Shown here: positions 36,995 to 53,131 of the stretch, piece after piece
Layout: the number at the start of each line of letters is the position of its first letter
Numbering within the stretch: the first letter of the stretch is position 1
Assembly: GCA_947471745.1 (NCBI GenBank)
Contig: CANJKZ010000064.1
Coordinates: 124,001-188,000 of the forward strand
Length of the DNA stretch: 64,000 nt
Direction: 5' to 3'
Origin: Closterium sp. Naga37s-1
Lineage: Eukaryota; Streptophyta; Zygnematophyceae; Desmidiales; Closteriaceae
The notes under the pieces: generated by a model
What the model was told of the DNA's origin: nothing
Databases searched by the model: none
The model's input: only the letters and a program-made list of their open reading frames with translations
Program-made: the position numbers and the translations under genes

Positions 36995-37250
36995 AAGCGT
37001 GGTGCAGCATACGAGCGGGCGGTGTAGCGTGCGGGCGTGTGGTGCAGCATACGAGCGGGCGGTGTAGCGTGCGGGCGTGTGGTGCAGCGTATGTGCGTGC
37101 CATGCTCTGTGCTGTGCCATGCTCTGTGCTGTGCCATGCTCTGTGCTGTGCCATGCTCTGTGCTGTGTCATGCTCTGTGCTGTGTCATGCTCTGTGATGT
37201 GCCATGCTCTGTGATGTGCCATGCTCTGTTCTGTGCCATGCTCTGTTCTG
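36995..37250. repeat. Transition repeats: satellite-1-like units, then a 17-bp unit
   Basis: 36995-37098 holds two copies of an approximately 40-bp unit (GTGCAGCATACGAGCGGGCG and following) clearly related to the 20-bp satellite. 37100-37250 holds about nine copies of ATGCTCTGTGCTGTGCC with single-base variants. The satellite-1-like sequence is thus found on both sides of the 13- and 26-bp arrays. Confidence 0.88.
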
Positions 37251-37779
37251 TGTGTTTTGTATTAGTAGCGCGCGTGTGGCATAGTGTGACTCGTGACTCA
37301 CGAGTCGTGAGTGAGACTACCATACATTAGTTGTGGAGGTGTGATACCGTAGTATGCTGTGACATGGTGTGGGATATCATATGTTACCGTACAAGATTTC
37401 TTTACTGTTCTATGCAGCTTGCAAGGCTTTCATGATCAGCAGCATGGTACCACGGAATCAGAACCTTCCGTACAGAGGAACGTTTTTTCAAACCAGAAAT
37501 GGTTAATATCAGGAAATACGCTACGGAGTCACCACTCCAACCTCCCCACATCTAACCCTGTCTGTTCCCGCACTCCAGTTATATCAGTAGTACCTACTTC
37601 TGTCAGTGCCCGCCCGCCACTACCAGTACTTGCAATGCGCACTGCGCTGCGCACTCAAGAAACTCCTACCAGTACACAATAGGAGGAATCTGTACACAAC
37701 CTGCAAAATTGCTTCCTCACACGATGCACCCATTCACCCTCCACCCACCCAGCCATCCACACACCACATCACCCATCCA
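37251..37779. other. Gene-free stretch downstream of the GRAS gene
   Basis: No coding signature. It contains an imperfect 19-bp palindrome, GACTCGTGACTCACGAGTC, at 37288-37306 (only the central base is unpaired). It would hold the 3' UTR of the GRAS gene. Confidence 0.5.
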
Positions 37780-43705
<5,926 letters not shown>

Positions 43706-46005
43706 TCAGCAAGTTAGAACGATGCTAGTTCAACAGATGTTAGGTCTACAATCCTGAAACGCCTAATAACGGATTTGACGAGAGCAACCCACAAAATGCT
43801 CAAGGGCTATCACAAGACTCTCTTGCTTCTCAGTCTCGAAGACCACTCTCGGGATCAACGCTCTGGGGGGGGGAAACCAACGGTACAAGCGTGGAACCCT
43901 TTGCTGACTGCTACTGTACAGTGAAACAAGCATCCTTCGCCTCCTGCTGGAGCAAAGCCCGCCTAGACGTAGAATGAAACACTTGCTGCTGGTGATACAG
44001 AACCGTGCAGAGGACAGTGTGGTGTGAGTGGTCCTTTTTGAACGAGGGAGGAATGTGACGGATAAAGGCGGCGAGGTTGATTTCGGTTCGTGTAGTGGTG
44101 GTAACTTATAAGGGCAGGTGATATTCGTATGATAAACTTTGTGGGGTTGAAATCGGTGGGCAATGGTCTAAATCGCTGAAAACCTATCATAGTTTCCGAC
44201 CGTGCTATACCGTTTTGGAACGCGTTAAACGAACATCAGGCGAATAATCCAAGATCCAGGATCTGCCCTTAGCGAGCAGTAGTCTGCCACCACTCATGAG
44301 CCACCGCTGCACGTCCTCACGAGCTCGTTCATTTGATGCGCTGGACACCAGTCACTGCCCGCATGCGACAGCTAGCCAGCATGGACTGTGGGACGCATCC
44401 ATCACAAGGCGGCAGTTTGAGGGGCAGCAGCAGAAAGAATGGAAGCCACCATTTTGCGCAAGTGATGTAAGGACGCGTTGAAACTGAGAATATCGCAGGA
44501 TCGCACGTGTATATCGATCCGCAGAATCGATTGGGCGGATCGTTTGGCGAAACGATGCGCCCACGCGGTTGTAACGATCGCCCCTGCGTGATGGGTTGGA
44601 TGTTACAGAATCAAGATTTCGGTTTTGCCTGCGACACCGTCTAAGAAAAACCCCCTTCGCCCAACTACACCTGAGATATTCGCAACCAACAGGGAAACCA
44701 GCTTGAAATTTCGCGAAATGCCAGAATTATGCCCGTCTACATTATCGCTATGCGAAATTTCAGCACTTCGCAGGCATCAGCATCAATCGTGCCTGTTGTG
44801 ATCGGTTTGTGCACATCATCTGCGCATTGATGCTGCGGAAAGTTCTACAGCGATCAGTGATCAGTCGCATTCACTTACTGTGCACAAAAATTGGACAAAA
44901 ACCTTAATGTAGTATGGTTACACAGTAAAACACAGGGTAGCTAATCCGCATACCGATCGCAACTGATGATCGGTCGTCTACTTTCAACGCGTCCTAAACA
45001 CGTCTGCACTGTTGTTTCAACAATCTGACAGAGGGAGGGACCAAGGAAACGCAACCTGGGTATTACGAGCTTCCATGAATATGTTTACATACGGTATGAA
45101 TCATCACAAAATGGAAGACGTGATCATATCTATTAGCGAAGTGCTCCATAACATTCTAAATGAAGGATGCTGTTTTGGCGGGGGAAGTCTGCAACCTTGC
45201 CTCGTTGTTCTGACGCAGGTTTTCTGATTGGTCGAGCGAGGGGTCACAACCCCCAGCACAGGCGGAGCTTGCTCTGAAGATTTTTATGGGCAGGAAGGAA
45301 AATCGTCTCAATACCGAACACGCTGCAGCCAATCGCCGTTGAGTTGGATGCCAACTATTGGGTGCCTGAGACGAAAGCGATGTTCCCTTTGCTGCCCCCC
45401 CCGAGCCGTGCACAATACCAAATCGTCTCGGTCGGCTCGGAAAACCATCAGGGTGTTGGTCATTCAAGCTCACCCTCTCCCTCACCCAAGTGTGCTGCTC
45501 TTTCTCTCTGCTCCGCTCCAGCCCAGTCGTCTTCTGCACTCGTGTTTTGACTGATCCAGGATCCTCCTCGTGCGGAACGGTCTTCACTTCACTTGCTTTG
45601 TGCACACAACCGTCTCCGTCTCTGTAGTCACGTTTCATCGGTTGTTACTCGCTGTCAGTTGCTAGTTCACCTTGTGCAATTCAAGGGTGAGTTCTGTCAG
45701 TCCGCTCGACAACATATCTTGGTTTTTTACCGTAAAAACCCCAATTGGGCTGATAAGACTCGATCAGCTATCATGGTATCTACAGACGCGTAACTGAGTG
45801 TCTAGATCCGGCCTTTTGTTCTTGATTTTTTTTCCTCCTTCCTACCTCCCTCTGTCAGTCCGCTTTTTGTACTGATCTTCCTGAATTCCGCCAGAGGCCC
45901 AGCAATTGTAACCCTCCATGGATTTCTCTGCGGCAATTGTCAGGTCATGGTAACCCTTCTTCAAGTTCCCCAGCTTCCCGTCGCGAAATCTTACTCTCTG
46001 CCGAC
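43706..46005. promoter_or_regulatory. Head-to-head intergenic region between the GRAS and MscS-like genes
   Basis: About 2.3 kb without a convincing gene. It should hold both promoters and 5' UTRs. It contains two overlapping inverted repeats at 44515-44542 (CGATCCGC, 12-nt gap, GCGGATCG) and 44539-44556 (ATCGTTT-GGCG-AAACGAT). TCTGTCAGTCCGCT occurs twice at about 45694 and 45856, shortly before the MscS-like start. A 160-codon minus-strand frame at 45156-45638 has no recognisable domain and I do not call it. Confidence 0.5.
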
Positions 46006-49000
46006 ATGGAGTTTGCAATAGCCGGCGACACCGCAATCAGTCCGGCCTTCAGACTAGGTGCTTGCACAATTGCGACGACGTTGGACCGTTCCACGCCGAG
46101 GAGGTTGTCTGGTGGCCTTGCTCGCTCTCAGCACGTCAACTCGTTTCGTCTCTCCGTACCTTCATCTCCTTCAAGACGTGGCTATCGCCGTGTAAGCTCC
46201 GTGTCGGTTCCGCGTAGGCGTGAAGTCAGGGATCCCGGGGAGTTGCCGCATGGAGATGGCACCCGTGCCGTCGTTCTAGCGAAGGCTGTGCGGAAATCCG
46301 GGTGGGATAGGTTCCACAGCGTGAGCGTGACACCCGCAGCATGGCGAAAGCTGGAGTCCCGGCGATTGGTTCGACTCGGGAGTCCAGACAACACGGGGGT
46401 TAGATCCCGGCAATTTTTAAGCCCATTCCGAAAGGTTCGAGCCAGCGGCTTCCACGGAGGATCAGGCGAAAGCACCAGTGGAGGTTCGGACGATGAATTG
46501 GCGTTTGATGAGAGGGTTGCAATTGGCGGCACTGACGGGAACCAAGTAGCGGCCAATTGGGCCACCAACACTCGCAGAGGCGGCGGCAGCAGCATGTCTG
46601 AAAGCGGCGGGGGACGTATAGAGTCAAAACACTCGAATGGGAGTTTTTTTGGAAAAGAGTCGCAAGGCGCGACAGCCGAGAGCAGCGCCAACGACTGGAC
46701 GGCTGCCGCACATGCAGCCGCGGAAGCACCTGAGGTGGAGTGGAAGGACAAGGACAGTAAAGCGTCGCGACCGCCTGCTGGAGTTGCGAGAGGCGCGGGA
46801 GAAGCACGGGTGGAAGATCTGGATTCAGATGGTTCTAGAGCACGCCATGCGGCGCATGGGGAGGTGGGAAGCGGCGCAGAGTGGCTAGGAAGTGTGGAAG
46901 GAGTGGTTAGCGCGGCGGAGGTGAACGCGATGGATGGAGCAGGCTTTGAAGATGCGAGCACCCTGACGCTGGAAGCCAATGCGTGGGAGGGGGGTGCTCT
47001 GGGCGGAACGGAAGAGAAGCAGCCATGGGCTGCAGAGGGCGAGTTCGATGATAACATGGAATTGGAATTGCCTGGGGATGGGGATGGGGAAGGGGACGGA
47101 GAGGCAGAAGGCAGTCGTATGGACACAGCAGGAGCGGGGGGAGAGTTTGGCGGCGGGGAGGAGGGGGCTCGCTGGGGAGCTGCGGGGTCGTTTCCGGGCG
47201 CGGGGATAGCGGCGCGGGTGATGGAGGTGGAGTGGGAGGACGTGGCGCGCAAAGCAGTGCGGCGCGCCGTGCTGCTGTTCGTCATTGCGCGCCACTTCGT
47301 CGCGTTCATGCTCGCGTCCGTCGCCGCGCTGCCCGGGCAACTGCGACGAGCCTGGTGGCCGCATGACGCGCCTGCGGGGGCGCAGGCAGCGGGAGCGAGC
47401 GGGGCAAGAGGCAGTGGAGCTCTGGGTGGTGATGGTAGTGATGGTGGTGATGGTGGAAGGGCGGATTTGCATGGGTGGGACTTGGATGTCCGCGCTGGTG
47501 TGGGGGAGGTTGGTACTAGTGGAACTAGCGCCAGCAGACGCAGGAGCAGGGGCAGCAGCAGGAGGAGCAGGAGTGGCAGGGTTACCGAGGGGGTGCACGT
47601 CGGCTCTCAACAATCCCATGGCACAAGCATGCCTTCACCAGCGGTCACCTCTGGCTCTGACGATGGACGGATTCCGGTCAGCTCAGAGGGTCCTGCTCGT
47701 ACAGGCACCATCGACCACAGTCACTCTCATGCATCCCCAGCTGTTTCTGATTCCCAGGGCCGATTTCCGTTGCCGGAAAATCGTGTTTCTGTTGGAGAGC
47801 CCGCCTCTTCCTCGTCTTCCTCTGCTCGCGGTAATTCCGCTGCTAGCCCCTTGTCGCGCCCTGAAGGTCCCGCCTCTCCACCTTCTCGACTTCCACAGAT
47901 GGCGGCAGCGGCAGCACCCGCGGCAGCAGCAGAGCCGGCGAGGGAGGCTCCCTCGCATTCAGGAAATGTACCATCCGGTGTGGGTGGAGGTGAGAGGAGT
48001 GGCCAGGAGACGCTGAATGGTACGGCAAGGGGAAGAGCAGTAGGAGCAGCAGCAATACCTGCTGCTGCTGCAGCAGGAAGTGGAGCAGAAGGAGGTGGTG
48101 GTGAGAGTGAGGCGGATAAGGTGTTCGCAGCAGCAGAGGCGGAGGGGAAGAGTCCGCAGCAGCTGTTTTCAAGAGAAGCAAGGGTGGGGAAAGACGTGCC
48201 TGGTGGTGGTGAGAGCAGCACCATCGCTGGCGGAGAGGCTGAAGACTCATCGAAAGAGGGGGGGAAGGGGTCAGCAGGGATGGGGTCTGGCGCCCCAGCA
48301 GGTGCATCAGCAGACGGCGCAGCAGATGCAGCCGAAGCCGCAGCTGCAGCAGCCGCAGCAGCAGGAGAGAAGAGGCGCGCGGGGGGCAAGGGGAGGCCAA
48401 AGCGAGCAGGAGCAGGAGCGGGCGCGGGAGCGGGAGCAGGAGGGCGTGTGGAGGAGGACGATCCATGGGACGTGGTGAAGCGGTTTTGGAGCCAGCCGGC
48501 GGTGGTGAAGCTGCGCATGTCCATCACCATGGCCAACCTCACCATGGGCCTCCCCACCTTCCTCGCTCACGTACTGCCCTCGCTGCGCCATGTAGGGGGC
48601 GGGGGGTAGGGGGGTGTGGGGGAGCGATGGGGCATGGGGTGTGTAGGGGAGGCAGGGGATGTTGCGGGACTTGCTGCAGCTTGCTGCAACTTATTGTCGT
48701 GGTCTCCTCCTCCCCTCAACTCTCTCTTGTACTCTTCCCTCTCTCGCTCTCACAACTCCCACTGCTACCCATTTTGTCTGCTCTCGCTTCCTCTCACCAC
48801 TCCCACTGCCGCTGCGGTCCACATGTGTGCAATCTATCTCCCCCTGGCAGGTGCGGTGGCACATGGTGCCGTTGCTGCACGACCTGTCGCTGCCCATGCT
48901 GGCGCCCATTCTCTTTGGCTCGGGCATTGTCTTCAAGTCCGTGGTCAACAACCTCGGCATCGTGCTGCCCCGCCTCGGGTACCTCCCCTGCCTCTGCCCT

Positions 49001-52000
49001 CCCTCCCTGCCCATCCGTTGCCACCTCGTTCGCATGCCCCCTCGTCCATGCCCCCTCGTCCATGCCCCCTCGTCCATGCCCCCTCGTCCATGCCACCTCG
49101 TTTGCATTGGTCTGCCGGCCATGGCCCTACCCACACACGCCTTCTGAATCCCTTCGTTCCTCCCCTGCTTCTCCTTTCTGTGTGGGTGTGCATGTGCGTG
49201 CATGTGTGCATGTATGGGTGCGTGTGGATGTGGACATGCCTCTATGGTTCCATGCATGTGTACATACGTGTGTGCTTGTATGCATGTGTGCTTGCATGCA
49301 TGTGTGCTTGCATGCATGTGTGTGCATGCATGTGTGCTTGCATGCATGTGTGTGCATGCATGTGTGTGCATGCATGTGTGCTTGCATGCATGTGTGTGCA
49401 TGCATGTGTGTGCATGCATGTGTGCTTGCATGCATGTGTGCTTGCATGCATGTGTGTGCATGCATGTGTGCTTGCATGCATGTGTGCTTGCATGCATGTG
49501 TGTGCATGCATGTGTGCTTGCATGCATGTGTGCTTGCATGCATGTGTGTGCATGCATGTGTGCTTGCATGCATGTGTGCTTGCATGCATGTGTGTGCATG
49601 CATGTGTGTGCATGCATGTGTGTGCGTGTATGCATGGTTCCATCTCTGGCAGCATAGCGGTGGTGCTGCTGTGGGTGCTGTGGGGGTGCAACTGTGTGCT
49701 GCAGCGCGCCATCACCAAGACAGCGGAGCGACGCCTAGTGGACCGCAACGTCAAGGACGTGCTAGTGCTGGCTGTCGAGTGAGTGCCCTGCCATCCAGTG
49801 TCTTGGCTTCTGAGGTGCCTCAAATGTCGACGCCTAGTGGATCGCAACGTCAAGGACGTGTTAGTGCTCGCCGTCGAGTGAGTGTGCCCTGCCCAGGGGC
49901 CCTCTCTCTCAGCTCAACCCCACAGCAGCGGCTGGTTAAGACAGAGGGCGTTCATGTGCTCCTGGCCTCCTCACCTCCGCTTCTGCTTCATCCAGGGTGG
50001 TTCAGTTCAGTTCAGTTCAGTTCAGTCCAGTTCAGTCCAGTTCAGTCTAAGTGCCTCTCCCATTGCCCACCGGGTTAGTCGTACTGCTCTTGACCTCCGT
50101 GTCCCTTGTTGCCCCTGTGCTCCATGCGTGCAGGATCACAATGACAGCAGCAGCAGTGGTGACAGTCCTCTCTAGGTACATGCTGCTCACTCATGCACAC
50201 CATGAAAGACCGTGCAACAGCAACAGCAGCTTCTTTTTTTTTAATTCTCAAATGAGTCTCCACTCCTCGCTCGCTGCTCCCCTTTTGACTGAGTAATTTA
50301 GTTTTTCCTGTTCGCGCTCACCGTTGCTCCTCTGCTCCGGTGAATTTCTGTGAGGACCTCGGATGCTAGACTTGGTGATACGTGTGTTCATGGAATCATG
50401 CAAAGCACCCATCAATTTCATGTGTCAGCAAAATCGTCACAACCTGGTCTTCCTCCCCTCCCCGTCTCTACCTCCCTCCCTCCCTCCATTCCCCACGTCC
50501 TTCTTTCCCTAATCCGCCAACCTTCACATGACAGTGTGGGCATCCGCATATCAGCTCTGGTTCTGCCTCTCTTCATTGTCACAGCGCTGGCAGGAAAGGT
50601 ATGCATTGCTGCTCTGCCTTGCTTGCCTGCCATCAACCGCATCTTCACCCCCACCTCCCCCCCCGTTCCCCCCCGTTCCCCCCCCTCCCTTTACCCGTGG
50701 ATTTTTTTTTCCCTAGCATTACGCGGTGTTGTTCTGCTTGTCACTTGCCAACATTCGCAACACCTCAAAATTGCCCGTTTCAATAATTCGTTATCATACC
50801 CAAGTTGCTCCCAATCTAAGGGTAAATTCCTAGCTCGTGTCAGACATCAGGTCATCGGCCCTTAGTCTCTGATTTGTCTCTTTTGAATGTTGATTAGCCC
50901 CTATTCTGAACCACTTCAGGTCTTCCGAGCCTCCACTTTGTGGATGACCTGATGTCAGACACTAGCTAGGAATGTACCCTAAGGCTCCAGTGGCTGTATT
51001 CCGTCTCTCCCCAAACCCTCAACCCCCCTGCTCCACAGGACTTGTGGCACAACTACTTCGGTGGCTTCTTTCTTTTTGCTGCCCGGCCATTCCGGGCAGG
51101 CGACACATTAGCGCTGCACTGCTCGCTCTCTCCCTCAGCGCCAACCACGCCATCAGCGCACGTGTCAGTGGGCACAGGGTGGTTCGAGGGCGTGTGCGAA
51201 TCAGTGGATCTGCGCTTCACTGTGGTCCGCTCCGGCACGCTCCGTCTCTTTGTGCCCAACGCCCGCTTCCTCTCTCACGAGTTTGTCGTGCTCGATACTT
51301 CGCCCCTCAACAAGACGCCTTTCTCTCCTCCACCCGCCTCCTCGCCCACCTTCCCCTCTCGCCGCTCGCCTCCCCCCTCCCCACCTCCGTCACCCACATC
51401 ACACTCCTCTCTCCTTAGTTTCGCCCCTTCGTTCCCCCGTCGCAAGGCCAACCCCAGCGGGGAAAGGATCACGGTTGCTACTACAGATGCAGGCGGTGCT
51501 GCTGGTGCGGCTGAGACACCAGGCATGAAGGAAGGGGTGACACATGCAGGGGCAGGGGCAGTTTCAGGGGCAGGGGCAGGTTCTGGGGAGGGGGCAGGTA
51601 TAGGGGCATCAAGGAACGCAGAACAGGATGCGAGGAGGAGGGTGGGATCCAATGGAAGCTTGCCTCACCTCCATCGTAACCTCAGCTTGGGAAGGGTGTC
51701 TGCTGCTGGTCTCTCCCACCCCCCGCACTCTACCCTCTCATCGCCCCGTGCCCCACCTTCTCCACCTTCTGCCAGCCTCTCCGTTCCCTCAGATGCACCC
51801 GGCAGAAGCAGCAGCAGCAGCAGCAGCTGCAGCAGCAGCACAGGCGTGCGGTCTAACCAGGGTGCTGTACCTGGTGGTGACTGGAGCAGTGGAGATGCAG
51901 GGGGTGATGGTGGCAACGGCAGCAGCAGCAGCAGCAGTGTGGTTGGTAATGGCGCTGTGAGAAGCAGGCCTGGCGGGTTTGGTGCGAGTGCAGTGGGTAA

Positions 52001-52535
52001 GAATGGAGTGTCGCCACCACACGAGAAGCAGCATGGGCGAACAGCAGGCAGGCAGACAGCTCGTGAGGGCAATGGGCATGTGGGCACGGGCGGTGCGTGG
52101 GGCAGTGGGAGGGATGTGATGGGAGAGGCAGGGGTGGGAAGGGCAGGAGAGGATGAGGAGGAGGAGCTGGATGGGGTAGCTGCTACCCTCGCCACCGGTG
52201 CGTCCATCAGCCGGGTGATTGGGCGGAGTGAGAGCAGGAATTATGGGAGCAGCAGCAACGGTAACGGCAACGGAAACGGAAATGGGAATGGCAACGTTAG
52301 CAGTACGAGCAAAGATGAGTCTGAGAGTCGCATTTCGGGGGACAGTGACAGCGAGAGTGAGAGTGATGGGGAGGATGACAGTGGGAGTGATAGAGGGTGT
52401 GATCCCTGGGAGGAGGACTGTCTTGCTAGCTGGGCAGCACTGGGAGACTTCCCTCCTGGTCCCTTTTCGCCGCCTAAGATGCCTCCACCTCCCCCTTGGG
52501 CTCAAGGAGGTAGGTTCAAATTGAAAGGCATGTAG
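46006..52535 (+). CDS. MscS-like mechanosensitive ion channel with long N-terminal extension (6 exons)
   Basis: Exons: 46006-48591, 48851-48978, 49653-49778, 50134-50175, 50535-50598, 51039-52535; all joins keep frame (about 1480 aa). The start is the first ATG of the frame (MEFAIAGD); upstream only TTG is available. The first ~850 residues are Ser/Ala/Gly/Glu-rich with one hydrophobic segment (AVLLFVIARHFVAFMLASVA, near residue 420). The channel core follows: LAPILFGSGIVFKSVV, IAVVLLWVLWGC, ITMTAAAVVTVLSSVGIRIS, and the MscS pore signature GKDLWHNYFGGFFLFAARPF followed by RAGD. The beta domain contains GWFEGVCESVDLRF and RLFVPNARFLSHEFVVLD. The C-terminal ~350 residues are low complexity with an acidic Ser/Asp/Glu run. 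The family releases osmotic tension across a membrane. The basic, Ser/Arg-rich start would suit an organelle transit peptide, but plastid location is an inference. Confidence 0.9.
49266..49638. repeat. TGCATGCA-type short tandem repeat in an MscS-like intron
   Basis: About 370 bp of alternating TGTGTGCATGCA and TGTGCTTGCATGCA units fill most of the second intron (48979-49652). The TGCATGCA core is self-complementary. Confidence 0.93.
49815..49877 (+). other. Duplicated MscS-like exon segment (3b), frame-preserving, 63 bp
   Basis: The last 50 bases repeat the 3' end of exon 3 (CGACGCCTAGTGGA through GTCGA) and the following GTGAGTG donor. Taking the AG at 49813-49814 as acceptor gives a 63-bp exon, phase 2 in and out, adding 21 residues (CLKCRRLVDRNVKDVLVLAV plus the junction residue). 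All four base differences in the shared coding part are synonymous (GAC/GAT, CTA/TTA, CTG/CTC, GCT/GCC). It lies 36 nt after exon 3. Confidence 0.65.
49997..50048. repeat. Pentanucleotide TTCAG/TCCAG repeat in an MscS-like intron
   Basis: About ten copies of GTTCA or GTCCA in the third intron, just upstream of exon 4. Confidence 0.9.
50816..50983. mobile_element. 168-bp MITE-like element in an MscS-like intron
   Basis: Arms 50816-50856 and 50943-50983 are inverted copies matching at 37 of 41 positions (core ATTCCTAGCT and GACATCAGGTCATC), with 86 bp between. It has no coding capacity. It lies within the fifth intron (50599-51038). A target-site duplication is not clear, so the superfamily is open. 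Confidence 0.7.
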
Positions 52536-53131
52536 TTTCTAGATTTTTTTTCCCTTTCTTTTTGTAAGGCTACGAAGAGGGATATAGTGCCTTATTTCCC
52601 TTCTCAAACATGAGTGTAAAGGGACCTCTGCTAGTTATCAGCTGCGAGCTGCAGAATGTGATTGCCACACCATATGTATTCTCCCTCGTTTTCATATATG
52701 TTTTCTATTATTTTTAGCCAGTTGTATTGTACTTCATCGACCTGTCGGTGTAGAGGTTCCCTCAACCCACAGCCGCATCGGCGAATCTCAGCCGTCCGCG
52801 TCACGTCAGTCGCGCAGCGTCAGCGGAAGGATTTTGCAGTTCCGCGGATGACCCCTCCAGCTCATCCACAACTGCTTCTTCCAAGCGTTTTTAGGTCGCT
52901 ATCACTTGTTTCGTTGGATGGCGAAAGCGTGGTAACCTTCAGAGCGCCATGTCGCTGGAGTCTGTTCTGAAGCCCTTGTGCTGTCATTGTTCACTCCCAC
53001 TTCAGCACTGACGCTCTCTTTCCGCATGCTCCAACGGTCACAAGAGGCACAGCTCAATTTAGGAGCATTCCGCAGCAAGCTACGTCAATCGGAAATTCTT
53101 GACGACACTGCGCGCACGTCGTTGATCCCCC
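52536..53131. promoter_or_regulatory. Intergenic: channel 3' end and lipoyl synthase promoter
   Basis: About 0.6 kb with no gene. It starts with a T-rich 3' UTR-like stretch (TTTTTTTTCCC, TTTTTGTAAGG). The second half is GC-richer and should hold the lipoyl synthase 5' UTR. No clear core-promoter motif is identified. Confidence 0.4.

Noticed and set aside
45156-45638. A 160-codon minus-strand frame upstream of the MscS-like gene
   Set aside because: There is no domain, composition is ordinary, and it overlaps the likely 5' UTR on the other strand.
48691-49635. A long minus-strand His/Thr/Met-rich frame in the MscS-like intron
   Set aside because: It is produced by the TGCATG short tandem repeat inside an intron.
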